In this document: in pieces, positions 57,272 to 64,000 of the stretch | How the letters are laid out: each line of letters begins with the position of its first letter | Position numbering within the stretch: the stretch's first letter is position 1 | Origin: Shinella zoogloeoides | Lineage (GTDB): Bacteria; Pseudomonadota; Alphaproteobacteria; Rhizobiales; Rhizobiaceae | Assembly: GCF_022682305.1 (NCBI RefSeq) | Contig: NZ_CP093528.1 | Coordinates: 310,001-374,000, forward strand | Length of the DNA: 64,000 bases | Direction of reading: 5' to 3' | Program-made: the position numbers and the translations under genes | The notes under the pieces: model-generated | Database searches by the model: none | What the model saw: only the letters and a program-made list of their open reading frames with translations | What the model was told of the DNA's origin: nothing

Positions 57272-57922
57272 ATGAGCACCCATCTCGCCCGCTACCTCAA
57301 GGATTTCAGCACGCCGCGTGCGCCTGCGCCGGTCTTCCAGCCGCCGAGCTTCGCGCAGGAGAGTATGCCGGCCATGGCCGAACCCCTTGCCTTGCTGCCT
57401 GCCCTGCCGGCGGTGGATGTGGAGGCCGAAAGGGCCGCGGCGCTGGCGGAAGGCCGGGCAGAGGCCGAAGCCGAGCTTCAGGCGAAGCACGAGGCCACCC
57501 TTGCCGCCCTGAAGGAAGCCCACAAGGCCGAACTCGAGGCATTGAAGGCGCGCTACGAACAGGACTACGCGGCGGCGCTCGCCGAACGGTTCTCCGCGCT
57601 GACGGGTGAGGTGGCCGATCAGGTCGCCGCGCAGACGGCGCAGGTTCTTGCCCCCGTCATGAGCCAGGTCCTGACCAAGGGCGCGGTCGCCGACCTCGCG
57701 CGCCTGGTCGCCGAAGGCCTGAAGGACGGCGAGGGCATGACGATTACGGTGAAGGGGCCGTTGAACCTCTTCGAGCAGTTGAAGTCGCACTTCGAGGACC
57801 CCATGCCGGTGTTCCGGCATGTCGAGGTGCAGGATGTCGATCTGACGGTGGAATTCGGCGACGCCGTCCTGGTAACGCGGATGGCGGCCTGGGCTGACAC
57901 CGTACGCAAGGTGCTTGCATGA
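57272..57922 (+). CDS. FliH-like flagellar protein (candidate)
   Basis: The 216-residue protein starts at ATG 57272 with AGGAAG upstream. Its plan matches FliH: a Pro/Ala-rich N-terminus, a long charged helix (AELQAKHEATLAALKEAHKA, ELEALKARYEQDYAAALAER), and a C-terminal alpha/beta domain (MTITVKGPLNLFEQLKSHFE, VEVQDVDLTVEFGDAVLVTR, ending WADTVRKVLA). FliH regulates FliI, and no other fliH candidate lies in this window. Sequence similarity to known FliH is too weak to see directly. Its stop overlaps motB (ATGA). Confidence 0.6.
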   Translation: MSTHLARYLKDFSTPRAPAPVFQPPSFAQESMPAMAEPLALLPALPAVDVEAERAAALAEGRAEAEAELQAKHEATLAALKEAHKAELEALKARYEQDYAAALAERFSALTGEVADQVAAQTAQVLAPVMSQVLTKGAVADLARLVAEGLKDGEGMTITVKGPLNLFEQLKSHFEDPMPVFRHVEVQDVDLTVEFGDAVLVTRMAAWADTVRKVLA

Positions 57923-59154
57923 GCGAAGGCGAAAATCACCACCACGGCAAGAACGAGATCATCATCGTCAAGCGACATGGCGATCACGAGGGCGATCACC
58001 ATGCGGCCGCCTGGAAGATCGCCTATGCCGACTTCATGACGGCCATGATGGCGTTCTTCCTCGTCATGTGGCTCGTCAATGCCGCCAACGAGGAGACCAA
58101 GGCTTCGGTCGCCTCCTATTTCAACCCGATCAAGCTGACCGACGACAAGCCGGCGGACAAATCCGTGAAGAAACCCGCCAACAGCAAGGAAGGCGAGGCG
58201 ACCCAGGACAAGTCCAAGGAGCAAGGCCAGCAGCAGGCGAGCGGCAACGGCGCGGAAAAGGGCAAGGACGAGAACACGACGGCCGGCGAGGAGACGAAGT
58301 ATTCCGAGGCCGACTTCTTCTCCAATCCCTATTCGGTGCTCTCCGAGATCGCGCAGGAAGTCGGCCAGCAGGCCAATGTCAGCGCCAAGGGCGAGGGCGG
58401 CGCGGCAAGCTCCGGCCCGGCCACGGGCGCCAGCGGCGGCGAAGCCTATCGCGACCCGTTCGATCCCGATTTCTGGACGCAGCAGGTGGAAATCTCCGAG
58501 GCGACCAGCGCCGGCAGCGAGGCCAAGGCGCAGGCGGGCAAGCCCGGCCAGCAGACGATGGCGGCTGTCGATACCGACAGGACGGTCGAGGATGCGCTTG
58601 CCAAGGCGGATGCCGAAGAGGCCATGAAGAAGGCCGAGGAAGACAAGACCGAGACGGAGAGGAAGGCCGACGAGGCCGAGAAGGCGAAGAAGGACAAGGA
58701 CGCCGACGCGCTGAAGAAGCAGATCGCGCAGGAAATCGGTGCGATCGGCAAGCTCGCCGAAGGCCTCACCGTCACCCCTGCCGAAGGCGGCCTCCTCGTC
58801 AGCCTCACCGACCAGCTCGACACGACGATGTTCAATGTCGGCTCTGCCGTGCCGCGGCAGGAAATGGTGCTGGCCATGGAGAAGATCGGCAAGATCCTCG
58901 AAGGCAAGCCCGGCGCCATCGCCATCCGCGGCCATACGGACGCGCGCCCCTTCGCCGGCGGCAAGAACGACAACTGGCGTCTTTCCCTCGACCGTGCGCA
59001 GAGCGCCTACTACATGCTGGTGCGCGGCGGCCTTGCGGAGAAGCGCGTCAGCCAGGTCTCGGGCTTTGCCGATCGTCGCCTGAAGGTGCCGGCCGATCCG
59101 ATGGCCGCCGCCAACCGTCGTATCGAAATCCTCATCCAGGCCGAGGGTGGCTGA
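57919..59154 (+). CDS. motB: Flagellar stator protein MotB
   Basis: The 411-residue protein couples proton flow to rotation and anchors the stator to peptidoglycan. The N-terminus is His-rich (GENHHHGKN), then the membrane helix AYADFMTAMMAFFLVMWLVN with the proton-carrying Asp38. A long charged linker (about 70-260) is typical of rhizobial MotB. The C-terminal OmpA-type domain has AIRGHTDARPFAGGKNDNWR, LSLDRAQSAYYMLVRGGL and MAAANRRIEILIQAE. Confidence 0.95.
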   Translation: MSEGENHHHGKNEIIIVKRHGDHEGDHHAAAWKIAYADFMTAMMAFFLVMWLVNAANEETKASVASYFNPIKLTDDKPADKSVKKPANSKEGEATQDKSKEQGQQQASGNGAEKGKDENTTAGEETKYSEADFFSNPYSVLSEIAQEVGQQANVSAKGEGGAASSGPATGASGGEAYRDPFDPDFWTQQVEISEATSAGSEAKAQAGKPGQQTMAAVDTDRTVEDALAKADAEEAMKKAEEDKTETERKADEAEKAKKDKDADALKKQIAQEIGAIGKLAEGLTVTPAEGGLLVSLTDQLDTTMFNVGSAVPRQEMVLAMEKIGKILEGKPGAIAIRGHTDARPFAGGKNDNWRLSLDRAQSAYYMLVRGGLAEKRVSQVSGFADRRLKVPADPMAAANRRIEILIQAEGG

Positions 59155-59157
59155 TCG

Positions 59158-60492
59158 ATGGGTTTCCTCCGGCGCACGCTCCTGACGGGTACGGTTTTCT
59201 GCGCGGCGCTTGTCGCCGGCGCGTCGGCGCGCGCAGAAAGCCCCGACGATCTTGCGCCCTACAAGATGATCCGCTCGCTGCAGTTCGTGCAGGACACGGT
59301 GGTGCTCGGCGACCATTCGGCGATGGAGATGCAGCGTTTCCTGCTGACCACCATCGACGAGCGGCTGCGCACTGCCGATCCCTCGATCTTCGACGATCCG
59401 CGCAATGTGGATGCGGCGCTCGTCTACGCCATGAGCGGCGGTAATCCCGAGACGCTGGAGCTGCTGCTCAAGAAGGACGTCGCCGGCCATTTCGATTCCC
59501 GCCTGACCGACACGCTGAGCAATTATCTCGGCGGGCGCGGCAGCCAGAGCGTGAAGTCGCTGGCGGAAATCTTCCCGGAATACAAGCGCTCGCGCGTCGG
59601 TCCCTATCTGGCGCTCGTCTCGGCCAATTCCGTCATCCGCAAGGACCCGAAGCTGGCGCTTACCTATTTCGACTGGGCGCGCCTCGTCGCGCCCGGAACG
59701 ATCGTCGAGGAGGCGGCGCTGCGCCGCTCCATCTTCATCGCCAGCGAGGCGGGCTGGATCGACAGGAGCATGGCCTATGCCAACCGCTATGCGCGTCGCT
59801 ACCTGCGCTCGCCCTATGCCAGCCAGTTCGCCGATCTCTTCGTCAAGCTCGCCGTCGATCACTTCGACGCGCTGAAGCAGGACGATATCCTCGAAATCCT
59901 CTCCTTCATGGATGTGCCCCGCCAGCGTGAGGTCTATCTGCGCATGGCGCGGCTGGCGGCGATCTCGGGCAAGAACAAGCTCGCCAGCCTTGCGGCCGAA
60001 CGCGCGCAGATCCTCTCGGGAGACGGCGAGAGCGTCCCGAAGGTGCTGGCGGACCTCTATTCGGGGCTGGCGTCCGTGCCCTCCGGCGACGTGGCGTCGG
60101 CGATGCAGGAAATCGTCGCCATTCCGGACGACAAGCTGTCGGCCAAGGACAGGGCCTTGAAGGAGGCCGCGCGCGCCGTGGCCGAAGAGGTTTTGCGCGC
60201 GCCCGTTGCCGGCGGCGCGCAGGAAAAGGCGGTGGTGCCCGCGAAGGCGGAGGACCCTTCCTACGAAGGGCTGAGCGAGGCCGAGGCGGCAGCGGACCGG
60301 GCGATGGACCCGCGGGCGGGGGCGGAGGAAACACCGGTTGCCGTCGCCAGGCCGGAGCAGAAAAAGCCGGAACAGGAAAAGCAGGCGCAGCAGGAAGAGA
60401 CGGGCATCGACCCGGCCTTCGACAATTTCGTGTCGACCGGCCGATCCAAGCTCGACGAAATCGACGCGCTCTTGAAAGGAGAAGGCAGTTGA
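59158..60492 (+). CDS. motC: Periplasmic motility protein MotC
   Basis: The 444-residue rhizobial protein binds the periplasmic part of MotB and is needed for torque. It has a signal peptide (LLTGTVFCAALVAGASARA), then ESPDDLAPYKMIRSLQFVQD, a long helical domain (YLALVSANSVIRKDPKLALT, SMAYANRYARRYLRSPYASQ), and a variable Glu/Pro-rich stretch before the end FVSTGRSKLDEIDALLKGEG. It begins three bases after motB and its stop overlaps the next gene as TTGA. Confidence 0.93.
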   Translation: MGFLRRTLLTGTVFCAALVAGASARAESPDDLAPYKMIRSLQFVQDTVVLGDHSAMEMQRFLLTTIDERLRTADPSIFDDPRNVDAALVYAMSGGNPETLELLLKKDVAGHFDSRLTDTLSNYLGGRGSQSVKSLAEIFPEYKRSRVGPYLALVSANSVIRKDPKLALTYFDWARLVAPGTIVEEAALRRSIFIASEAGWIDRSMAYANRYARRYLRSPYASQFADLFVKLAVDHFDALKQDDILEILSFMDVPRQREVYLRMARLAAISGKNKLASLAAERAQILSGDGESVPKVLADLYSGLASVPSGDVASAMQEIVAIPDDKLSAKDRALKEAARAVAEEVLRAPVAGGAQEKAVVPAKAEDPSYEGLSEAEAAADRAMDPRAGAEETPVAVARPEQKKPEQEKQAQQEETGIDPAFDNFVSTGRSKLDEIDALLKGEGS

Positions 60493-61817
60493 GCACCATC
60501 GGCAGCGGGGTTCTGGGCGCCGTTCAGGCAGAGGCGCCAGCCAAGGGCAAGACCGGCCACGGCAAGGCGGGCGAGGCATCCGGCGGCGGCGATTTCGCCA
60601 TGGCGGTCGCGAGTCTTCGCTCCCGGGATGGGGAGGGCGGCCGCTCGATCTCGGGCAACGGCGAGCGGGCGGGCGGCGCACGGGCCAAGCCGGGCCATCG
60701 CGATGAGCAGGCCCTTGCCGAAGCGCTCGGCAAGGCCGGCGGCGATGCGGTGGGAGAGGCCAAGCCCTCGCTTGATGGAAAGACGAAGGCTGCAGCGCAT
60801 GCCGGCGGCAGACCCCGTGCGGGAGGCCATGAGGCCGCCGGGGATGCGGCAGGAAATATCGAAGGAACCGAGGGCGAGGTCGATCCGAACGCGCTGATGG
60901 CCGGTGAAACGGATGTCGGCAATCTTCTCGATCTGCTGGCGACGCCGAACGCCGCCCTGCCGCATGCCGGCGCCAATGGCGCTGCGGCGTTCGGCGGCGC
61001 GCCGGAGGGCAGGACCCAGCCGGCCGGCAAGACGGCGGCCAAGGCCGATATGGCCGGCAGGACGGATGCGGCAGATCTTGTCGAGGCGGATGGCGGCGAG
61101 GTGCCGCAATCGGAGACCGACAAGCTCTTCCGCCTCATCCGCGCTGACGGCAAGGGCCGTGACCTCGATGTGAGCATCGGCGGCGACCGTGCTTCCTTCC
61201 GTGACGCCAATCCCACCGGGCCGAAGGGCGAGACGGTGACGGTGGTCGATTCCCGCCGCTATATCGGCCTTGCACAGGCCGGCAACGCGGCGGCGGTGAC
61301 GACCGCCATCACGCAGGATCCGGAATGGACCGCCTCGCTCAGCGCGACGGGCGGTCTCACCCATTCGGAGGCGGCGGCGACCGGCAAGGTGGTCAACACG
61401 CTCAAGATTCAGATGCACCCGATCGAGCTTGGCCTCGTGACGGCGACGCTGCGCCTGCATGGCGATGAGCTGGTCGTCTCGCTGCAGGTGGAGACGGGCG
61501 AAGCCTATCGCCAGCTTGCCGACGACCAGGACGCCATCGTGCGCGCCCTGCGCGGCCATGGCTTCGCGGTGGATCAGGTCTCCGTGCAGCTTGCGCCGGC
61601 CGATCGCAGCGCCGGCACACAGGGCGATGGCCAGGGCCAGCAGCAATTCTCCAGCCAGCCGCAGGCCCGCGAGGGCGGCAATGGCCGCGGACAGCGCGGT
61701 GACGAAGGCGCAGGCACGTTCGGACGCGAGGGAAGGTCCCATGAAGGCAACATCTCGGAAACCGCTGCTGGCGTTGCTGGCGGCCAGTCTGGGCGCTCTG
61801 GCGGCGTCTATCTCTGA
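60489..61817 (+). CDS. fliK: Flagellar hook-length control protein FliK (formerly MotD)
   Basis: The 442-residue protein measures hook length. The start is TTG 60489 in the TTGA overlap with motC. Residues 1-240 are Gly/Ala-rich and disordered. The conserved C-terminal domain is TLKIQMHPIELGLVTATLRL, HGDELVVSLQVETGEAYRQL and GFAVDQVSVQLAPA, typical of FliK. In Sinorhizobium meliloti this gene was named motD and later shown to be fliK. Its last 77 bases overlap the lytic transglycosylase gene in another frame. Confidence 0.92.
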   Translation: MSTIGSGVLGAVQAEAPAKGKTGHGKAGEASGGGDFAMAVASLRSRDGEGGRSISGNGERAGGARAKPGHRDEQALAEALGKAGGDAVGEAKPSLDGKTKAAAHAGGRPRAGGHEAAGDAAGNIEGTEGEVDPNALMAGETDVGNLLDLLATPNAALPHAGANGAAAFGGAPEGRTQPAGKTAAKADMAGRTDAADLVEADGGEVPQSETDKLFRLIRADGKGRDLDVSIGGDRASFRDANPTGPKGETVTVVDSRRYIGLAQAGNAAAVTTAITQDPEWTASLSATGGLTHSEAAATGKVVNTLKIQMHPIELGLVTATLRLHGDELVVSLQVETGEAYRQLADDQDAIVRALRGHGFAVDQVSVQLAPADRSAGTQGDGQGQQQFSSQPQAREGGNGRGQRGDEGAGTFGREGRSHEGNISETAAGVAGGQSGRSGGVYL

Positions 61818-62319
61818 CGCCTCGGCTGCTGTCGGCACCTGCGAGCGGGAAATCCTCGCCGCTGCCGCCAAATACGACATCCCCGCCGGTATCCTCTATT
61901 CGGTCGGCCTCACCGAGACCGGCCGGAAAGGATCGCTCCAGCCCTATGCCCTGAATGTCGAGGGCAAGGCCTATTTCGGCGGGAGCCGGGAGGAGGCGCT
62001 GCGCACCTTCGAGGCGGCGCGGGCAAGCGGCGCGAAGCTGATCGATCTCGGCTGCATGCAGATCAACCACCACTTCCACGGCGATCAGTTCGCCTCGCCC
62101 GCCGAGATGTTCGATCCGCACAAGAACGTCGAATATGCGGCGGCGTTCCTTGCCCGCTTGCACGCCCGGCACGAGACCTGGACCATGGCGGTCGCACGCT
62201 ACCATGCCGGTCCCAACAACGATCCCGCGCAGAAGCGCTATGTCTGCCGGGTGATCGCCAATCTGGTCGCCACGGGCTACGGAAGCTGGACGCCGAACGC
62301 GAAAGCGTTCTGCCAATAA
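61741..62319 (+). CDS. Lytic transglycosylase of the flagellar cluster
   Basis: The 192-residue enzyme has a signal peptide (KPLLALLAASLGALAASISD, ASA) and an SLT-type catalytic domain: IPAGILYSVGLTETGRKGSL gives the catalytic Glu, then LIDLGCMQINHHFHG, NVEYAAAFLARLHARHETWT and ARYHAGPNND. It cleaves peptidoglycan in the periplasm, and its position suggests it opens the wall for the rod. ATG 61741 lies inside fliK (GGAAGGTCCC upstream), an overlap of 77 bases. Confidence 0.9.
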   Translation: MKATSRKPLLALLAASLGALAASISDASAAVGTCEREILAAAAKYDIPAGILYSVGLTETGRKGSLQPYALNVEGKAYFGGSREEALRTFEAARASGAKLIDLGCMQINHHFHGDQFASPAEMFDPHKNVEYAAAFLARLHARHETWTMAVARYHAGPNNDPAQKRYVCRVIANLVATGYGSWTPNAKAFCQ

Positions 62320-62600
62320 TTCCCTCAAAGGTTGAGAGTTCGCCTCCTGAAGACACTGTCCCGTAATGTGGCGGGAATGCGCCCGCTTTGGGGCATGCAA
62401 GGCTGGGCGTTAACCTTTATTAACTTTTCCACCGTAAAATTGTGGCAAAGAATGGGGGTGGCTACTATATGTAGATCAAATCGGCACGCAAATCTTAATC
62501 AACTGTTAAAATCAGCCGTTTAGTTCCTCTAGTTGCCGGTGATTCGCCCGATTCGTACCACTGCCTGAACGAAACACCACACTGATTCGGAGGCGGACGA
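62320..62600 (+). promoter_or_regulatory. Promoter region of rem with CtrA-type boxes
   Basis: The region is AT-rich. TTAATCAACTGTTAA at 62495-62509 is a perfect TTAA-N7-TTAA site, and TTAACCTTTATTAA at 62410-62423 has the same halves with a six-base spacer. CGGAGGCGGACGA precedes ATG 62601. VisN/VisR and Rem itself are expected to act here by analogy with Sinorhizobium meliloti, but I cannot place their sites. Confidence 0.6.
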
Positions 62601-63275
62601 ATGATCGTAGTGGTTGATGAGCGCGAGCTCGTTAAAGACGGCTATACTTCTCTTTTTGGTCGCGAGGGCGTGCCCTCGACGGGGTTCGATCCCCGTGAAT
62701 TCGGCGAGTGGGTCAACACCGCCGCCGATTCGGACATCGATGCGGTCGAGGCTTTCCTGATCGGTCAGGGCCAGCTTTCCATGGAGCTGCCGCGGGCCAT
62801 CCGCGATCGCTCGCAGGCACCGGTGATCGCGGTCAGCGACACGCCGTCCCTGGAAACCACGCTTGCCTTCTTCGACAGCGGTGTCGACGACGTCGTGCGC
62901 AAGCCGGTCCATCCCCGTGAGATTCTGGCCCGTGCGGCGGCCATCCGGCGTCGCCTGAAGGCGCTTGCCAACCACACCGACATCGGCCCGATCCGCGTCT
63001 TCTCGGACGGCCGCGATCCGGAAATCAACGACGAGGTCTTCCCGCTGCCGCGCCGCGAGCGCCGTATCCTGGAATATTTGGTCGCCAACCGCGGCCGCCG
63101 TCTTTCCAAGACCCAGATCTTCAACGCGATCTACGGCATCTTCGACGAGGACGTCGAGGAGAACGTCGTGGAAAGCCACATCAGCAAGCTGCGCAAGAAG
63201 CTGCGCAAGAAGCTCGGCTTCGACCCGATCGATTCCAAGCGCTTCCTTGGCTACTGCATCGACTGGCAGGGCTGA
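62601..63275 (+). CDS. rem: Motility regulator Rem (OmpR-like, atypical receiver)
   Basis: The 224-residue protein is the second tier of the VisNR cascade and activates flagellar genes during growth. The C-terminal winged helix is OmpR-type: [60 protein letters not shown]. The N-terminal domain keeps the receiver shape ([33 protein letters not shown]) but where the phosphorylated Asp should be it reads [11 protein letters not shown], so it is probably not controlled by phosphorylation. Confidence 0.93.
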   Translation: MIVVVDERELVKDGYTSLFGREGVPSTGFDPREFGEWVNTAADSDIDAVEAFLIGQGQLSMELPRAIRDRSQAPVIAVSDTPSLETTLAFFDSGVDDVVRKPVHPREILARAAAIRRRLKALANHTDIGPIRVFSDGRDPEINDEVFPLPRRERRILEYLVANRGRRLSKTQIFNAIYGIFDEDVEENVVESHISKLRKKLRKKLGFDPIDSKRFLGYCIDWQG

Positions 63276-63282
63276 CATCCGT

Positions 63283-63325
63283 TGCCGGGCCGGAGGGGAG
63301 GGGACCCCTCCAGCGGCCCCCGGCA
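63283..63325 (+). terminator. Hairpin after rem, probable terminator
   Basis: TGCCGGG pairs with CCCGGCA, with an inner GGAGGGG / CCCCTCC stem. There is no U run, so it may be a weak or Rho-assisted terminator, or a processing structure in a rem-flgE transcript. Confidence 0.45.
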
Positions 63326-63385
63326 GCCAGCTTCACGCAAGGCCCGTCCCATAGGGTCTGAGCACGAGACGAACGGGGAAATCCA

Positions 63386-64000
63386 ATGAGCCTTTACGGT
63401 ACGATGAGAACGGGTGTTTCCGGCATGAATGCCCAGGCCAATCGCCTGAGCACGGTCGCCGACAACATCGCGAATGCGAACACGACGGGCTACAAGAAGG
63501 CCTCGACCCAGTTCTCCTCGCTGATCCTGCCCACCACCGGCGGCGCCTACAACTCGGGCGGCGTCACCACGGATGTGCGCTATTCCATTTCCTCGCAGGG
63601 CACCTTCACCTATACGACCTCGGCGACGGACCTTGCCATCAACGGCAGGGGATTCTTCATCGTCAATGGCTCGGACGGCGTCGAGTATCTCACGCGCGCC
63701 GGCGCCTTCACCGTGATGGACGACGGCACGCTGAAGAACTCCGCCGGCTTCACGCTGATGGGCTATCCCTATTCCTCGACCGAGGACCCGACGATCGTCA
63801 TCAACGGCTTTGCCGGTCTCGAGGAGATCAACCTCGCCTCGGGCGAACTGAACGTGAAGGCTTCCGAATCGGGTTACCTGCACGTCAACCTGCCGTCGAA
63901 CGAGGACGTGGGCTTCAAGAAGGCGACGTCGCTCGTGGCCTATGACAGCCTCGGCAACACACGCAAGCTCGACTTCACCTATACCAAGGTCAGCACCACC
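63386..64000 (+). CDS. flgE: Flagellar hook protein FlgE (5' part)
   Basis: The first 205 residues are visible before the window ends. The hook signature is complete: MSLYGTMRTGVSGMNAQANR, LSTVADNIANANTTGYKKAS, TTSATDLAINGRGFFIVNGS and FTVMDDGTLKNSAGFTLMGY, and the hook-specific ATSLVAYDSLGNTRKLDFTY begins the next domain. GGGGAA lies upstream of ATG 63386. FlgE polymerises into the hook; its length is set by FliK, encoded just upstream. Confidence 0.94.
   Translation, partial: MSLYGTMRTGVSGMNAQANRLSTVADNIANANTTGYKKASTQFSSLILPTTGGAYNSGGVTTDVRYSISSQGTFTYTTSATDLAINGRGFFIVNGSDGVEYLTRAGAFTVMDDGTLKNSAGFTLMGYPYSSTEDPTIVINGFAGLEEINLASGELNVKASESGYLHVNLPSNEDVGFKKATSLVAYDSLGNTRKLDFTYTKVSTT

Noticed and set aside
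57619..60681. A 1,020-codon minus-strand frame opposite motB and motC
   Set aside because: The product is Arg/Leu/Gly-rich noise; the plus strand has intact MotB and MotC.

Overview
The window is chromosomal DNA from an alphaproteobacterium of the Rhizobiaceae. The order aroA-cmk-rpsA, a Sinorhizobium-type chemotaxis operon (icpA to cheT), the regulators VisN, VisR and Rem, the motor proteins MotB/MotC/MotE/FliK(MotD) and several short flagellins all fit this family. AroA is very close to what I recall of the class II EPSP synthase of Agrobacterium sp. CP4. No 16S rRNA or other genus marker is present, so I do not name a genus.

Region 1 (1-5.2 kb) is accessory DNA, visibly richer in AT than the rest. 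It carries the 3' end of an unknown gene, a lipoprotein, small hypothetical and membrane proteins, a small periplasmic protein, a BRO-type phage antirepressor, a GIY-YIG-like protein and a serine recombinase behind a strong promoter. It ends at a tRNA-Ala(GGC) gene and looks like one end of an integrated phage or island.

Region 2 (5.4-16.5 kb) is mostly housekeeping: a TIGR02300 acidic protein, aroA, cmk, rpsA, nadV and an RNase D-like exonuclease. Two large uncharacterised proteins flank nadV and share a short motif. Several small secreted or membrane proteins follow.

Region 3 (16.6-25.5 kb) is the chemotaxis operon icpA-(45-codon ORF)-cheS-cheY1-cheA-cheW-cheR-cheB-cheY2-cheD-cheT, tightly overlapped and ended by a terminator. 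IcpA and other receptors feed CheA. CheR, CheB and CheD adapt the receptors. CheY2 drives the motor, CheY1 with CheS is a phosphate sink, and CheT is probably a phosphatase.

Region 4 (25.7-44.7 kb) holds fliF, the master regulators visN and visR, a minus-strand operon motA-fliM-fliN-fliG-flhB-orf, and a plus-strand series flgF-fliI-orf-flgB-flgC-fliE-flgG-flgA-flgI-motE-flgH-fliL-fliP for basal body, export and motor.

Region 5 (44.9-57 kb) has three flagellin genes. Between the second and third lies a minus-strand insert absent from the Sinorhizobium meliloti gene order I remember: a 1,279-residue protein built from 159 uninterrupted octapeptides, a TPR/SPINDLY-type O-linked glycosyltransferase, and UDP-galactopyranose mutase. 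This is the most unusual part of the window.

Region 6 (57.2-64 kb) holds a FliH-like protein, motB, motC, fliK/motD, a lytic transglycosylase, the regulator rem, and the start of flgE, which runs off the window. CtrA-type boxes (TTAA-N7-TTAA or TTAACCAT) lie upstream of visN, rem, icpA and all three flagellin genes.
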